Assembly (NCBI GenBank): GCA_965368405.1
Contig: CBDUMS010000035.1
Span: forward strand, 1-30,678
Source of the DNA: S012-113 sp965368405
GTDB taxonomy: Bacteria > Bacteroidota > Bacteroidia > Cytophagales > Cyclobacteriaceae
Length of the DNA stretch: 30,678 nucleotides
Direction: 5' to 3'
Shown here: one piece after another, positions 21,883 through 29,830 of the stretch
Layout of the letters: each line of letters begins with the position of its first letter
How positions within the stretch are numbered: the first letter of the stretch is position 1
Notes under the pieces: model-generated
Told to the model about the DNA's origin: nothing
Seen by the model: only the letters and a program-made list of their open reading frames with translations
Database searches by the model: none
Translations under genes and position numbers: made by a program

Positions 21883-24309
21883 TTAGTATATATCTGGAAA
21901 TAAGTTTGGATCAACCTCTTGCATCAACTTATAGATTTTATCAAATACGTCTTCGGCATTGGGCTTAGAGAAATAATCGCCATCCGATCCGTAAGCAGGT
22001 CGATGTTCTTTCGCTGCAATGGTAATTGGTAGTGAATCTAATTGTAAATAACCCTCCTGCTCTTCCATTACTTTCTGCATCATATAAGCTGTTGCTCCTC
22101 CTGGAACATCCTCATCGGCAAATACAATACGGTTTGTCTTCTTTAGCGATTCCACAATCATATGATGCTTATCAAAAGGCAATAAGGTTTGTACATCAAT
22201 AACTTCACAAGAAATTCCCACTGTTTCTAGCTGCGATGCGGCGTCCATCACGATGCGGCACATAGAGCCATAGGTTACCACTGTAACATCTTCTCCTTCA
22301 CGAATTACCTCTGGCACGCCCAAAGGTTCGCTTATCTCACTTATATTTTCAGGAAGTTTTTCCTTTAGCCGATATCCGTTAAGACATTCGATAATTAGTG
22401 CTGAGTCATCGGACTTTAGCATGGTATTGTAAAAAGCAGCCGCCTTGGTCATATTTCTGGGAACCAAGAGATACATGCCACGCAATGAATTAATCAGCAT
22501 TCCCATGGGTGATCCAGAATGCCAAACACCTTCTAAGCGGTGTCCGCGGGTACGAACTATAACCGGTGCCGTTTGGCCACCTTTGGTTCTATAGTGCAAG
22601 GTAGCGAGGTCGTCAGTTAATGTTGCAAAAGCATAGACGAGATAATCGAGATATTGAATCTCAGCAATCGGCCTTAAGCCCCGTAATGCAAGCCCAATAC
22701 CTTCGCCAATAATTGTTGTTTCGCGTATGCCCTTATCGCCTACGCGTAGCTCGCCATACTTCTCCTGTAAACCAGCAAAACCTTGGTTTACATCACCTAT
22801 TTTACCCAGATCTTCACCAAAGGCAAGAACCTTAGGATCACGTTCCAGGGCTTTATCAAAGCAAGCCTGAAGTACTTCACGCGCATCTACAACATTCGAT
22901 TCGGGTGAATACACAGGATCAATTCGATCTACAAGATCTGCTGCATGAATCGATTCACTGTAGAGATGACTATCATACTCATCAACTACTTGCTTGTTCA
23001 AATCTTTCAGCCAGGCCCTAGCATGATCTCGAGCATCTGAGGGTGTATTTCGATGCATTCGCAAAGCCATCTTAACGGCTTTAACGGCATCCAATTTCAG
23101 AGGGTGAATCGTTTTTTCGAGGTCTGATTTTATAGCTAAAAGCTCATTATTAGATTGCACTTCAAGCAAAGCTTCCAAATGCTTTAAAGCCCCATGTTGT
23201 GCCTTTTGCATTTCTGCCTCAAATGACTTCCATGCATTATTCTTCGAAGTCTGAGCGAATTTTTTAGCCTCTTTTTCGAGTGAAACGAGCTCCTCGTCAG
23301 TTGCGATGCCCTCCTCAATAATGTAAGATCTAAACTTCAAATTGCAATCATGGGCCTTCTCCCATTCTAATCGTTCTTTGGATTTATAACGCTCATGCGA
23401 TCCTGATGTAGAGTGACCCTGTGGTTGCGTTAGTTCTTTTACATGAATAAGCACTGGAACATGCTCCTTTCTTGCCAGTTTTTCAGCATCACGATAAGCT
23501 TTTACCAAGGCAGGGTAATCCCAGCCATTTACGCTAATAATCTCATAACCTTTCTCCTTGGCGGTTCTCTTAAACCCAGCCAATGCTTTGGATATACTTT
23601 GTTTGGTGGTATGGTATTCAGCAGGAACCGAGATACCATAATCATCATCCCAAACCGAGATCACCATAGGAACCTGCATTACCCCTGCAGCATTTATAGC
23701 TTCAAGAAACATGCCTTCGCTGGTAGATGCATTACCAATAGTACCAAAGGCAATTTCATTACCCTTTATAGATAAATCTTTGAACTTATGAAGTTCTTTA
23801 TTATTTCTGAACAGTTTGGAAGCATAGGCCAATCCTACCAATCTAGGCATTTGACCGGCTGTACAGGATATATCTGCACTTACATTCTTGTTTTCGGTAG
23901 GCGGCAATAGCATGCCGTTTTCGTCCAGCATGCGGGTTGCATAATGCCCGTTCATCATTCTTCCCGCCGAAGCAGGCTCTTCCTCTACGCTTGTATGAGC
24001 AAATAGCTGAGCAAAATACTGTTCAATGGTAAGCTCATCAATAGCCAACATGAATGTTTGGTCACGGTAATATCCAGATCGAAAATCACCATTACGGAAA
24101 ACCTTCGCCATCGCTATTTGCGGCAACTCTTTGCCATCACCAAAGATTCCGAATTTAGCCTTACCCATAAAGACTTCTCTTCTACCGATGAGACTTGCCT
24201 CTCGACTAGCAACGGCAGTAAAATAGTCGTTTAAAACCTCTTTTTCAGTTTTTGTTAAATTTTCTAGTATAGCCTGATTCGTCACCATAAAATCTTTTGA
24301 GTGAAACAT
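21883..24309 (-). CDS. Fused alpha/beta 2-oxoacid dehydrogenase E1 (thiamine-dependent)
   Basis: The 808-residue protein joins both E1 subunits. Residues 30-430 are the alpha part, with the thiamine motif GNASTSEG (192-199) and DDDYGIS (221-227), and the phosphoregulated-type loop GSHERYKS. From about 480 onward is the beta part, with FGEDLGKIGDVNQGFAG, GIRETTIIGEGIGLALRGLRPIAEIQY and LKKTNRIVFADED. Such enzymes decarboxylate pyruvate or branched 2-oxoacids and pass the acyl group to lipoyl E2; the branched-chain substrate is the likelier but uncertain. E2 and E3 are elsewhere. I start at the ATG at 24309 because a strong promoter ends just upstream; ATG 24288 is an alternative. Asn replaces the usual Asp of GDG. 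Confidence 0.9.
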   Translation of the reverse strand: MFHSKDFMVTNQAILENLTKTEKEVLNDYFTAVASREASLIGRREVFMGKAKFGIFGDGKELPQIAMAKVFRNGDFRSGYYRDQTFMLAIDELTIEQYFAQLFAHTSVEEEPASAGRMMNGHYATRMLDENGMLLPPTENKNVSADISCTAGQMPRLVGLAYASKLFRNNKELHKFKDLSIKGNEIAFGTIGNASTSEGMFLEAINAAGVMQVPMVISVWDDDYGISVPAEYHTTKQSISKALAGFKRTAKEKGYEIISVNGWDYPALVKAYRDAEKLARKEHVPVLIHVKELTQPQGHSTSGSHERYKSKERLEWEKAHDCNLKFRSYIIEEGIATDEELVSLEKEAKKFAQTSKNNAWKSFEAEMQKAQHGALKHLEALLEVQSNNELLAIKSDLEKTIHPLKLDAVKAVKMALRMHRNTPSDARDHARAWLKDLNKQVVDEYDSHLYSESIHAADLVDRIDPVYSPESNVVDAREVLQACFDKALERDPKVLAFGEDLGKIGDVNQGFAGLQEKYGELRVGDKGIRETTIIGEGIGLALRGLRPIAEIQYLDYLVYAFATLTDDLATLHYRTKGGQTAPVIVRTRGHRLEGVWHSGSPMGMLINSLRGMYLLVPRNMTKAAAFYNTMLKSDDSALIIECLNGYRLKEKLPENISEISEPLGVPEVIREGEDVTVVTYGSMCRIVMDAASQLETVGISCEVIDVQTLLPFDKHHMIVESLKKTNRIVFADEDVPGGATAYMMQKVMEEQEGYLQLDSLPITIAAKEHRPAYGSDGDYFSKPNAEDVFDKIYKLMQEVDPNLFPDIY

Positions 24310-24343
24310 TTCTAAGAATATAAATGTTCCTGATGTTGCGCGA

Positions 24344-24375
24344 CAAAAATACAATAATTGGGATGTTTTCGCAAA
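24344..24375 (-). promoter_or_regulatory. Bacteroidota housekeeping promoter for the E1 fusion gene
   Basis: On the minus strand TTTG (24372-24375) is followed by a 20-base spacer and TATTTTTG (24344-24351). This is an exact match to TTTG-N19-21-TAnnTTTG. Transcription should start near 24337, which rules out any start codon upstream of it and supports ATG 24309 or 24288. Confidence 0.75.
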
Positions 24376-24561
24376 AGATCGCTCGAATGAGGGAACCGAT
24401 GCTGGCTAAGATTATTTTTTCGTAGCGTAAATGCCAACCTCGAAATCAATCGCCTTATAATTAAAGCACTAAGCCCTGTTTATCAAATAGTTAGCTCGCT
24501 TTTTAGTCGATTCTGCACAGCAAAAATGTACTCTGTAAAAGAGGCTATTTTTCACCCCATG

Positions 24562-24581
24562 TACAGTATATTTGCACTGTA
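24562..24581 (+). promoter_or_regulatory. Promoter -7 box inside a perfect palindrome upstream of ald
   Basis: TATATTTG (24567-24574) is an exact TAnnTTTG box. It lies within TACAGT (24562-24567) - 8 bases - ACTGTA (24576-24581), a perfect inverted repeat. A repressor bound here would cover the box, so this is a good operator candidate. The 245-base gap 24355-24599 holds this site and the E1 promoter but no gene. Confidence 0.55.
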
Positions 24582-24599
24582 AACTAAAATATTATAGCA

Positions 24600-25712
24600 A
24601 TGATTATTGGTGTACCCAAGGAGATTAAAAACAATGAAAATCGGGTTGCATTAACACCTGCCGGTGCTAAAGAGTTGGTTAAAAGAGGACATGAAGTTTA
24701 TGTTCAATCAACAGCCGGAATAGGTAGTGGCTTCTCTGATGATGAATATCTTGATGCAGGCGCAAAACTTCTTCCCACAATTGAAGAAACTTATGCTATT
24801 GCAGAAATGATTATGAAGGTTAAAGAACCTATAGAGGTAGAATATAACCTTATAAAAGAGGATCAGTTACTGTTCACCTATTTTCACTTCGCATCGTATC
24901 GGCCACTTACCGAAGCCATGATCGAACGTAAGGCAGTATGCCTGGCCTATGAAACAGTAGAAATGGATGATCATAGCCTACCATTATTGGTACCTATGTC
25001 GGAAGTTGCTGGAAGAATGGCTACCCAAGAAGGCGCCAAATACCTTGAAAAACCAATGAAAGGACGTGGAATCCTATTAGGAGGAGTTCCTGGTGTTAAA
25101 CCAGCAAAGGTTTTAGTGATCGGCGGAGGAATTGTAGGAACACAAGCAGCTAAAATGGCGTCGGGCCTCGGCGCGGATGTTGTAATTATGGATCTTAACC
25201 TGGATCGCTTGCGCCATCTTGATGATATTATGCCAGCGAATGTTACTACGGTAATGTCTAATGAATATAATATTCGAGAGTATATCCAATCGGCAGACTT
25301 AATTGTAGGTGCCGTACTTATCCCTGGTGCAAAAGCACCAAGTCTTATTACTCGAGATATGCTGAAGACTATGCAGCCAGGAACAGTCATGGTGGATGTT
25401 GCTGTAGATCAAGGAGGATGTATCGAAACCTGTAAACCAACTACGCACGAAGATCCTATCTTTATTATCGATGATATCATTCATTATTGTGTAGCCAATA
25501 TGCCTGGTGCAGTACCGTACACTTCTACCATGGCCTTAACGAATGCTACGCTACCGTACGCACTTCAATTAGCAAGCAAAGGCTGGGAGAAAGCTTGCCG
25601 AGAGAATGAGGAACTTTTAAAAGGGTTGAATGTTGTTAAAGGCGATGTTGTTTATGAAGCAGTTGCTGAAGCATTTGATCTGAATTATACTCCAGTTTCA
25701 AAATACATATAA
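24600..25712 (+). CDS. ald: Alanine dehydrogenase
   Basis: The 370-residue protein begins MIIGVPKEIKNNENRVALTP and shows the known catalytic set in place: Arg15, Lys75 (KVKEP), His96 (FTYFHF) and Asp270 (VDVAVDQGG). The NAD-binding glycine loop is GGGIVG (175-180), with Asp198 following to bind the ribose. It catalyses the reversible NAD-dependent oxidative deamination of L-alanine to pyruvate and ammonia. Length and motifs are standard. It has its own promoter-operator and a strong terminator, so it is monocistronic. It is divergent from the E1 dehydrogenase, which may use the pyruvate or related 2-oxoacids. Confidence 0.97.
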   Translation: MIIGVPKEIKNNENRVALTPAGAKELVKRGHEVYVQSTAGIGSGFSDDEYLDAGAKLLPTIEETYAIAEMIMKVKEPIEVEYNLIKEDQLLFTYFHFASYRPLTEAMIERKAVCLAYETVEMDDHSLPLLVPMSEVAGRMATQEGAKYLEKPMKGRGILLGGVPGVKPAKVLVIGGGIVGTQAAKMASGLGADVVIMDLNLDRLRHLDDIMPANVTTVMSNEYNIREYIQSADLIVGAVLIPGAKAPSLITRDMLKTMQPGTVMVDVAVDQGGCIETCKPTTHEDPIFIIDDIIHYCVANMPGAVPYTSTMALTNATLPYALQLASKGWEKACRENEELLKGLNVVKGDVVYEAVAEAFDLNYTPVSKYI

Positions 25713-25734
25713 CCAAGTATTCTTGTAATAAGAG

Positions 25735-25766
25735 GTCGATTCTGGTTACCAGAATCGGCTTTTTTT
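25735..25766 (+). terminator. Intrinsic terminator of ald
   Basis: The stem CGATTCTGG (25737-25745) pairs with CCAGAATCG (25749-25757) around a 3-base loop and is followed by GC and seven Ts (25760-25766). The stop codon of the convergent gene lies in the T tract. Confidence 0.88.
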
Positions 25767-26220
25767 ATGCCACAATTTCTTCGAATCTCGGCAGGTTTGG
25801 TAGAAACTCAACAGATTGCTGATCAGTTTTAATCTTAATACAGCTGTTTTCCAGTCCGTTCGAAAGTATTATGTATTCAGCATTAATGGTTCTGTTATAC
25901 ATTAGCGCCTGTTCCATAACCTTTTGATTAAGATTGATAGTACTTGATTTGCATTCGACTAGTACAAACGGCATACCTTTTCTATTATAGACTATAATGT
26001 CTGTCCGCTTCGCCAAGGCATGATACTTCATACCCGTTTCAACTGAAATCAGGGGTTTGGGATAACCCAAATCTGAAATTAAATAATGCACAAAATGTTG
26101 ACGTACCCATTCCTCGGGTGTAAGTACAACATATTTCTTTCGAATGATATCATAAATTAAGGTCTTGCCCTCAGCTTTTTGCAAGCGCACATCGAAGGAT
26201 GGAAGACTTAGTTTATGCAT
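25765..26220 (-). CDS. HsdR_N-type PD-(D/E)XK nuclease-like protein
   Basis: The 151-residue protein has RKKYVVLTPEEWVRQHFVHYL (28-48) followed by a PD-(D/E)XK core: KRTDIIVYN with Asp74 and VLVECKSS with Glu89 and Lys91. This is the type I restriction enzyme R-subunit N-terminal domain (HSDR_N_2, PF13588) standing alone. The catalytic residues look intact, but no helicase, HsdM or HsdS gene is present; stand-alone copies are widespread in Bacteroidota and their role is unknown to me. I start at ATG 26220, because the frame upstream runs through the palindrome and the neighbouring gene. It is divergent from AMP nucleosidase with 64 bases between them. Confidence 0.88.
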   Translation of the reverse strand: MHKLSLPSFDVRLQKAEGKTLIYDIIRKKYVVLTPEEWVRQHFVHYLISDLGYPKPLISVETGMKYHALAKRTDIIVYNRKGMPFVLVECKSSTINLNQKVMEQALMYNRTINAEYIILSNGLENSCIKIKTDQQSVEFLPNLPRFEEIVA

Positions 26221-26240
26221 GGATACAAATATCATGGGTT

Positions 26241-26262
26241 GTTTCGTATTTTTATACGAAAC
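26241..26262. promoter_or_regulatory. Perfect 9-bp palindrome between divergent genes
   Basis: GTTTCGTAT (26241-26249) and ATACGAAAC (26254-26262) flank TTTT in the 64-base gap between two divergent starts. With a bulge the arms extend through GGG/CCC. It could be a shared operator or a hairpin in the leader of AMP nucleosidase. Confidence 0.55.
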
Positions 26263-26284
26263 CCAATATAAATCAATAAAACAT

Positions 26285-27070
26285 ATGGCTAAAGCGCTGA
26301 AAACAAAGACTGAAATTGTAGAAAACTGGCTACCAAGGTATACAGGTAGACCTTTGGAGCAATTTGGGGAGTACATTTTACTTACTAACTTTCAGAACTA
26401 TGTCGAAAATTTTGCCAAGAAATACGACGTTGAGGTTTTAGGCAAAGAGAACACGATGGCCTCGGCAACAGCCAATAATATAACCATTATCAACTTTGGT
26501 ATGGGTAGTGCCATGGCGGCAACGATCATGGACTTACTTTATGCTATCCAGCCTAAAGCTGTCTTGTTTCTTGGAAAGTGCGGAGGGCTGAAAAAGAAAA
26601 CAGAATTAGGCGACTTTATTCTACCAATTGCGGCTATTCGCGGCGACGGAACCAGTAATGACTATCTACCACCGGATGTTCCTGCCCTCCCATCGTTTCG
26701 ATTGCAAAGAGCCGTTTCGTCGGTGATTAAAGCCAGAGGCAAAGATTACTGGACAGGTGTGGTCTATACAACCAATCGCAGAGTATGGGAACATGATAAG
26801 GATTTCAAGAAAAAATTAAGAATAGCACGTGCCATGGGTATCGACATGGAAACTGCCACACTCTTTGTCGTTGGTTTTAAGAATGAAATTCCACGCGGTG
26901 CTTTATTATTAGTAAGTGATAATCCTATGATTCCCCATGGAGTAAAAACAGATGAAAGTGATAAATCTGTTACCTCTAACTTTGTAGATCTTCATTTAGA
27001 CATAGGTATTGATGCCCTTATAGAGTTAAGGGACTCTGGTGACTCTGTAAAACACATGAAATTTAGCTAG
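26285..27070 (+). CDS. amn: AMP nucleosidase (PNP/UDP phosphorylase family)
   Basis: The 261-residue protein matches the short AMP nucleosidase seen in Bacteroidota: MAKALKTKTEIVENWLPRYTG at the start, then the nucleoside phosphorylase core with IINFGMGSAMAATIMDLLY, VLFLGKCGGLKKKTELGDF, and the ribose-binding GIDMETATLF. It splits AMP into adenine and ribose 5-phosphate, helping to set adenylate levels. The E. coli enzyme is much longer because of an extra N-terminal domain that is absent here. ATG 26285 fits the family start; the longer open frame upstream overlaps the divergent nuclease-like gene and the palindrome and is unlikely. Confidence 0.94.
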   Translation: MAKALKTKTEIVENWLPRYTGRPLEQFGEYILLTNFQNYVENFAKKYDVEVLGKENTMASATANNITIINFGMGSAMAATIMDLLYAIQPKAVLFLGKCGGLKKKTELGDFILPIAAIRGDGTSNDYLPPDVPALPSFRLQRAVSSVIKARGKDYWTGVVYTTNRRVWEHDKDFKKKLRIARAMGIDMETATLFVVGFKNEIPRGALLLVSDNPMIPHGVKTDESDKSVTSNFVDLHLDIGIDALIELRDSGDSVKHMKFS

Positions 27071-27081
27071 ACCCGGGTTTT

Positions 27082-28386
27082 CTAATTATCTAGTTTAGGA
27101 GCCTCTTGACCAGAACGCGGAATTCTTATTACAGAAAGTAAAATAAGACCTATGATAAAAAACAGCCCTAAAGTTAAGGCGCTGTTCCGCATACTGCCCG
27201 TTAACTGTTCTACGAAACCATAGGAAAAAGTCCCTACTACAATGGAGATATTATAGGTAACATCGTAGAAGCTAAAATAGCTTGCATGATCAATTGTATC
27301 GGAAGGTATTAGCTTAGAATAGGTAGCGCGCGATAATGCCTGAATTCCTCCCATAACCATTCCAACCACCGCAGCCAGGGCGAAGAATTCGTACTTATTG
27401 GTTGTGAGATAAGCAGCAACACAAATCATTATCCAGATCAGTACCATGGTAATCAAAGAAAATCGATTACCCCGCCAATCCGACAATCGCGCAAAACCAT
27501 AAGAGCCGGCCACCGCAACCAATTGAATTATTAAGATCGTCATGATTAATTCACCACTTTCCATCTTAAGTTCTTTATCAGCAAACAGGGCTGCCAGATA
27601 CATTACTGTTTGCACGCCGGTATTGTAAAAGAAGAAAGCCCAAAGGTATTTCTTAAGCGTAGGCAGGTGTTTCAAACTTTTAAATACCATTTGAATTTCA
27701 CGATAGCCTTTGAACAAGTATTGAGAAGTCTTCTGTTTATTGAATGGGTTTTTGGGTAGGTAGTAAAAAGAGTATTGAGCAAAGCCTATCCACCATATTC
27801 CTACCAGAAGAAATGAAAATTTAGTAGAAAACAATTGGGTTGCGCCGAACCATTCTGGCTTTTGGATCATAGCAAGGTTAAAAACCAGTAGGAAGACACT
27901 GCCTACATACCCATACGAAAACCCTTTAGCACTTACTCGATCATAGCGATCGAAGCTTACAATTTCCGGCAAGAACGAATTATAAAAGACGAGGCTTCCT
28001 GAGTAGGACAGGCTGGCAATTACAGATAGAATTATCCCATATTCGATATTAGAGCCGTTAAAAAGAAATAAGCCCATGCAGGCAAGACCGCCCATATAAG
28101 TAAAGATCTGCATAAATAGCTTCTTCTTACCTGTAACATCTGCGATACCGGTTAGTAGTGGCAAGATAGCTGCTATTACTAAAAATGAAAACGAAAGCGA
28201 GTAAGAGAACAAGACCGAGTTTACAATCTCCATTCCAAAAAAGCTAACTACATCGGAGCCGTTTACGGTAGTGACCGAATTATAATAGATCGGAAAGATG
28301 GTAGATATAATAACCAGGGAATAGACTGAATTGGCCCAGTCGAACATACACCAAGCTCGTACAGTTTTCTTATTGTTTAATTCCAT
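27082..28386 (-). CDS. UMF1-family MFS transporter
   Basis: The 434-residue protein has about 12 membrane helices and starts with the family hallmark RAWCMFDWANSVYSLVI (10-26). An inner loop carries ADVTGKKKLFMQIF, a variant of the MFS loop 2-3 motif, and SDWRGNRFSL marks the second half. This is the UMF1 family (Pfam PF11700, related to yeast Atg22 vacuole effluxers), thought to export amino acids or small solutes; the substrate is unknown. It converges with AMP nucleosidase. A strong terminator belonging to the ExbB/ExbD operon ends only about five bases before its ATG, so either it needs readthrough or its promoter lies inside that sequence. Confidence 0.9.
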   Translation of the reverse strand: MELNNKKTVRAWCMFDWANSVYSLVIISTIFPIYYNSVTTVNGSDVVSFFGMEIVNSVLFSYSLSFSFLVIAAILPLLTGIADVTGKKKLFMQIFTYMGGLACMGLFLFNGSNIEYGIILSVIASLSYSGSLVFYNSFLPEIVSFDRYDRVSAKGFSYGYVGSVFLLVFNLAMIQKPEWFGATQLFSTKFSFLLVGIWWIGFAQYSFYYLPKNPFNKQKTSQYLFKGYREIQMVFKSLKHLPTLKKYLWAFFFYNTGVQTVMYLAALFADKELKMESGELIMTILIIQLVAVAGSYGFARLSDWRGNRFSLITMVLIWIMICVAAYLTTNKYEFFALAAVVGMVMGGIQALSRATYSKLIPSDTIDHASYFSFYDVTYNISIVVGTFSYGFVEQLTGSMRNSALTLGLFFIIGLILLSVIRIPRSGQEAPKLDN

Positions 28387-28391
28387 GGCAT

Positions 28392-28423
28392 AAAAAAAGG
28401 TCTTTCAATTAAGAAAGACCTTT
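28392..28423 (-). terminator. Strong intrinsic terminator of the ExbB/ExbD operon
   Basis: An 11-bp perfect stem pairs 28413-28423 with 28396-28406 around a 6-base AATTAA loop. On the minus strand it runs into seven Ts (28392-28398). It follows the second exbD stop by less than 20 bases and ends directly at the start of the MFS gene. Confidence 0.92.
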
Positions 28424-28441
28424 CAAGTTACAAAAATTACC

Positions 28442-28903
28442 TTATTCATCCACTCTTTGAGGGACCGAATACATTAATTTACGGGCATTAGCTTTTCTAA
28501 GTTCCATCTGGACATCAGAAATCAAGCCCATTTTAACCTCTTCATCAACCTTAAATGAAATTGAGATTTGGTCTTTTACTGCTTCATCAAGTTTACTCTT
28601 TTCAGATTCAACCCAACGAATTACATCGTTAACTTCAATAAAAACGTCGTTAGCCTGAACTTTGGGGGCATCACCAAACATTGCAATGTTTCGAGGCTTA
28701 CCCATGTAAAGGTAGCTTACCAAAGACTTCCGCTGAAGCTTACGTAATTCTGTAGCCTTAGGAATTCGTTGTTGAACGTTAATTGTAGTTTCTCTTAATA
28801 CAGTCGTTACCATAAAGAAGAACAGCAACATGAATATAATATCGGGCAGTGCCGAAGTCGGAATTTCCGGCTCTGCTTTTGTTTTTTTCTTAAACTTTGC
28901 CAT
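28442..28903 (-). CDS. ExbD/TolR-family proton-channel accessory protein (second copy)
   Basis: The 153-residue protein has a lysine-rich cytosolic tail, one membrane helix (about residues 20-36) carrying Asp21, the conserved protonatable residue of ExbD/TolR, and a periplasmic domain. With ExbB it should convert the proton gradient into motion for TonB-like energy transfer or for TolA-like envelope work. It overlaps the preceding exbD gene by one base (TAATG), so translation is coupled. The differing periplasmic part (KVDEEVKMGLISDVQMELR at about 116-134) suggests a role distinct from the first copy. Confidence 0.93.
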   Translation of the reverse strand: MAKFKKKTKAEPEIPTSALPDIIFMLLFFFMVTTVLRETTINVQQRIPKATELRKLQRKSLVSYLYMGKPRNIAMFGDAPKVQANDVFIEVNDVIRWVESEKSKLDEAVKDQISISFKVDEEVKMGLISDVQMELRKANARKLMYSVPQRVDE

Positions 28904-29469
28904 TAGTTCGCTCCTTTATTTGGTTCTGCAATAGATATCTGCATCGGAAAATCTGCCCGTGCTTCATCATAAACTCTTTTGTTATCAGGATCACTGGTAT
29001 TAGAGGCAATTTCTCGCCACTTAGTATTCGTTACTCCTGCGCGATCGGCATACATATCATAATATGCACCCTGTACTTCGTTATAGACTTCTATAAACTT
29101 CTCATAGCTGGTACCACGGTTCGATTTGATTGATACAATTGCATCCTTCGGGCTATCCGAAAGATCCGGATCAACACCATTATTCAAAACAAACTTTTTA
29201 ACCATTTCTCTAATTTCTCTTGGGTTCTCCATTGGCTCATTTTCAACCAAAAGTTTATCCGAAGAGTTAATCAGGATTTTAAAGATATTTCTTTCAGGAA
29301 TTTTAATATCCTGCTGTTCAATATCATCTGGGTTAGGTGGCAGCTGAAGTGTAAGCCCTTTATCGTTAGCTATAGTGGTTGTCACCAAGAAAAATATCAA
29401 GAGCAAGAAGGCAATATCTGCCATCGAACTCGAATTAATTGATGCTCCACCTCTTTTACTTCTTGCCAT
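28903..29469 (-). CDS. ExbD/TolR-family proton-channel accessory protein (first copy)
   Basis: The 188-residue protein starts MARSKRGGASINSSSMADIAFLLLIFFLV, the typical Bacteroidota ExbD start, with Asp18 in the membrane helix (about 17-34). It has a longer periplasmic domain than its neighbour, including RGTSYEKFIEVYNEVQGAY (about residues 113-131). The two tandem ExbD proteins may form a heterodimer within one ExbB pentamer, since this family works as a dimer; that is inferred. It is 3 bases after the small membrane-protein gene and overlaps the second exbD by one base. Confidence 0.94.
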   Translation of the reverse strand: MARSKRGGASINSSSMADIAFLLLIFFLVTTTIANDKGLTLQLPPNPDDIEQQDIKIPERNIFKILINSSDKLLVENEPMENPREIREMVKKFVLNNGVDPDLSDSPKDAIVSIKSNRGTSYEKFIEVYNEVQGAYYDMYADRAGVTNTKWREIASNTSDPDNKRVYDEARADFPMQISIAEPNKGAN

Positions 29470-29472
29470 GAT

Positions 29473-29805
29473 CTACTTAAATGCTTTGCTAAATTCAGTA
29501 TAAGCTATTCCTGCTACTGCAATGCCCATTAAGATATAAACCATCTTAATAGCTCCGCCGATTCCCTGAGATAAGCCTTCTGTGTTTACACCATATTGTA
29601 TAAACTTTGCTGAAAGCATTGAGTCAGAGAGTGCGTATCCAATACCAAAGACAATAATTGCTGCTACGACGCCAATACCGGCTTTCGCTAACAATTTAGG
29701 TTGACTAATGGCATTTATCAATGGAAAGACAACAGCAAGAACGACTCCTAAAATAACGAGAACGTATGCTACTATAATTCCAACATTTACAACTACTTGT
29801 TCCAT
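29473..29805 (-). CDS. Small three-helix membrane protein of the ExbB/ExbD operon
   Basis: The 110-residue protein has three hydrophobic segments (about 5-29, 37-57 and 84-103) and few charged residues. I do not recognise a named family, but the same small membrane protein stands between exbB and exbD in many Bacteroidota, from memory of gene order. It sits 3 bases before the first exbD and 25 bases after exbB. It may be an assembly or lipid-facing subunit of the channel; nothing in the sequence shows a catalytic role. Confidence 0.85.
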   Translation of the reverse strand: MEQVVVNVGIIVAYVLVILGVVLAVVFPLINAISQPKLLAKAGIGVVAAIIVFGIGYALSDSMLSAKFIQYGVNTEGLSQGIGGAIKMVYILMGIAVAGIAYTEFSKAFK

Positions 29806-29830
29806 CCTATAAAAAGGTTAAGTGAAATAA

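Noticed and set aside
23443..23775. A 110-codon open frame on the plus strand inside the E1 fusion gene
   Set aside because: It is antisense to well-conserved thiamine-enzyme coding sequence; no signal or domain supports it.
25765..26376. A longer version of the HsdR_N-type protein starting at 26376
   Set aside because: The extra 52 residues run through the intergenic palindrome and into the AMP nucleosidase gene; ATG 26220 begins the conserved part.
25765..27070. Defence island made of the nuclease-like gene and AMP nucleosidase
   Set aside because: Both are common chromosomal genes in this phylum and no other defence or mobile gene is near, so I keep only the shared palindrome as a lead.
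27068..27082. ACCCGGGT palindrome as a terminator between amn and the MFS gene
   Set aside because: Only 8 bases long with no loop and a short T run, too little for a stable hairpin.
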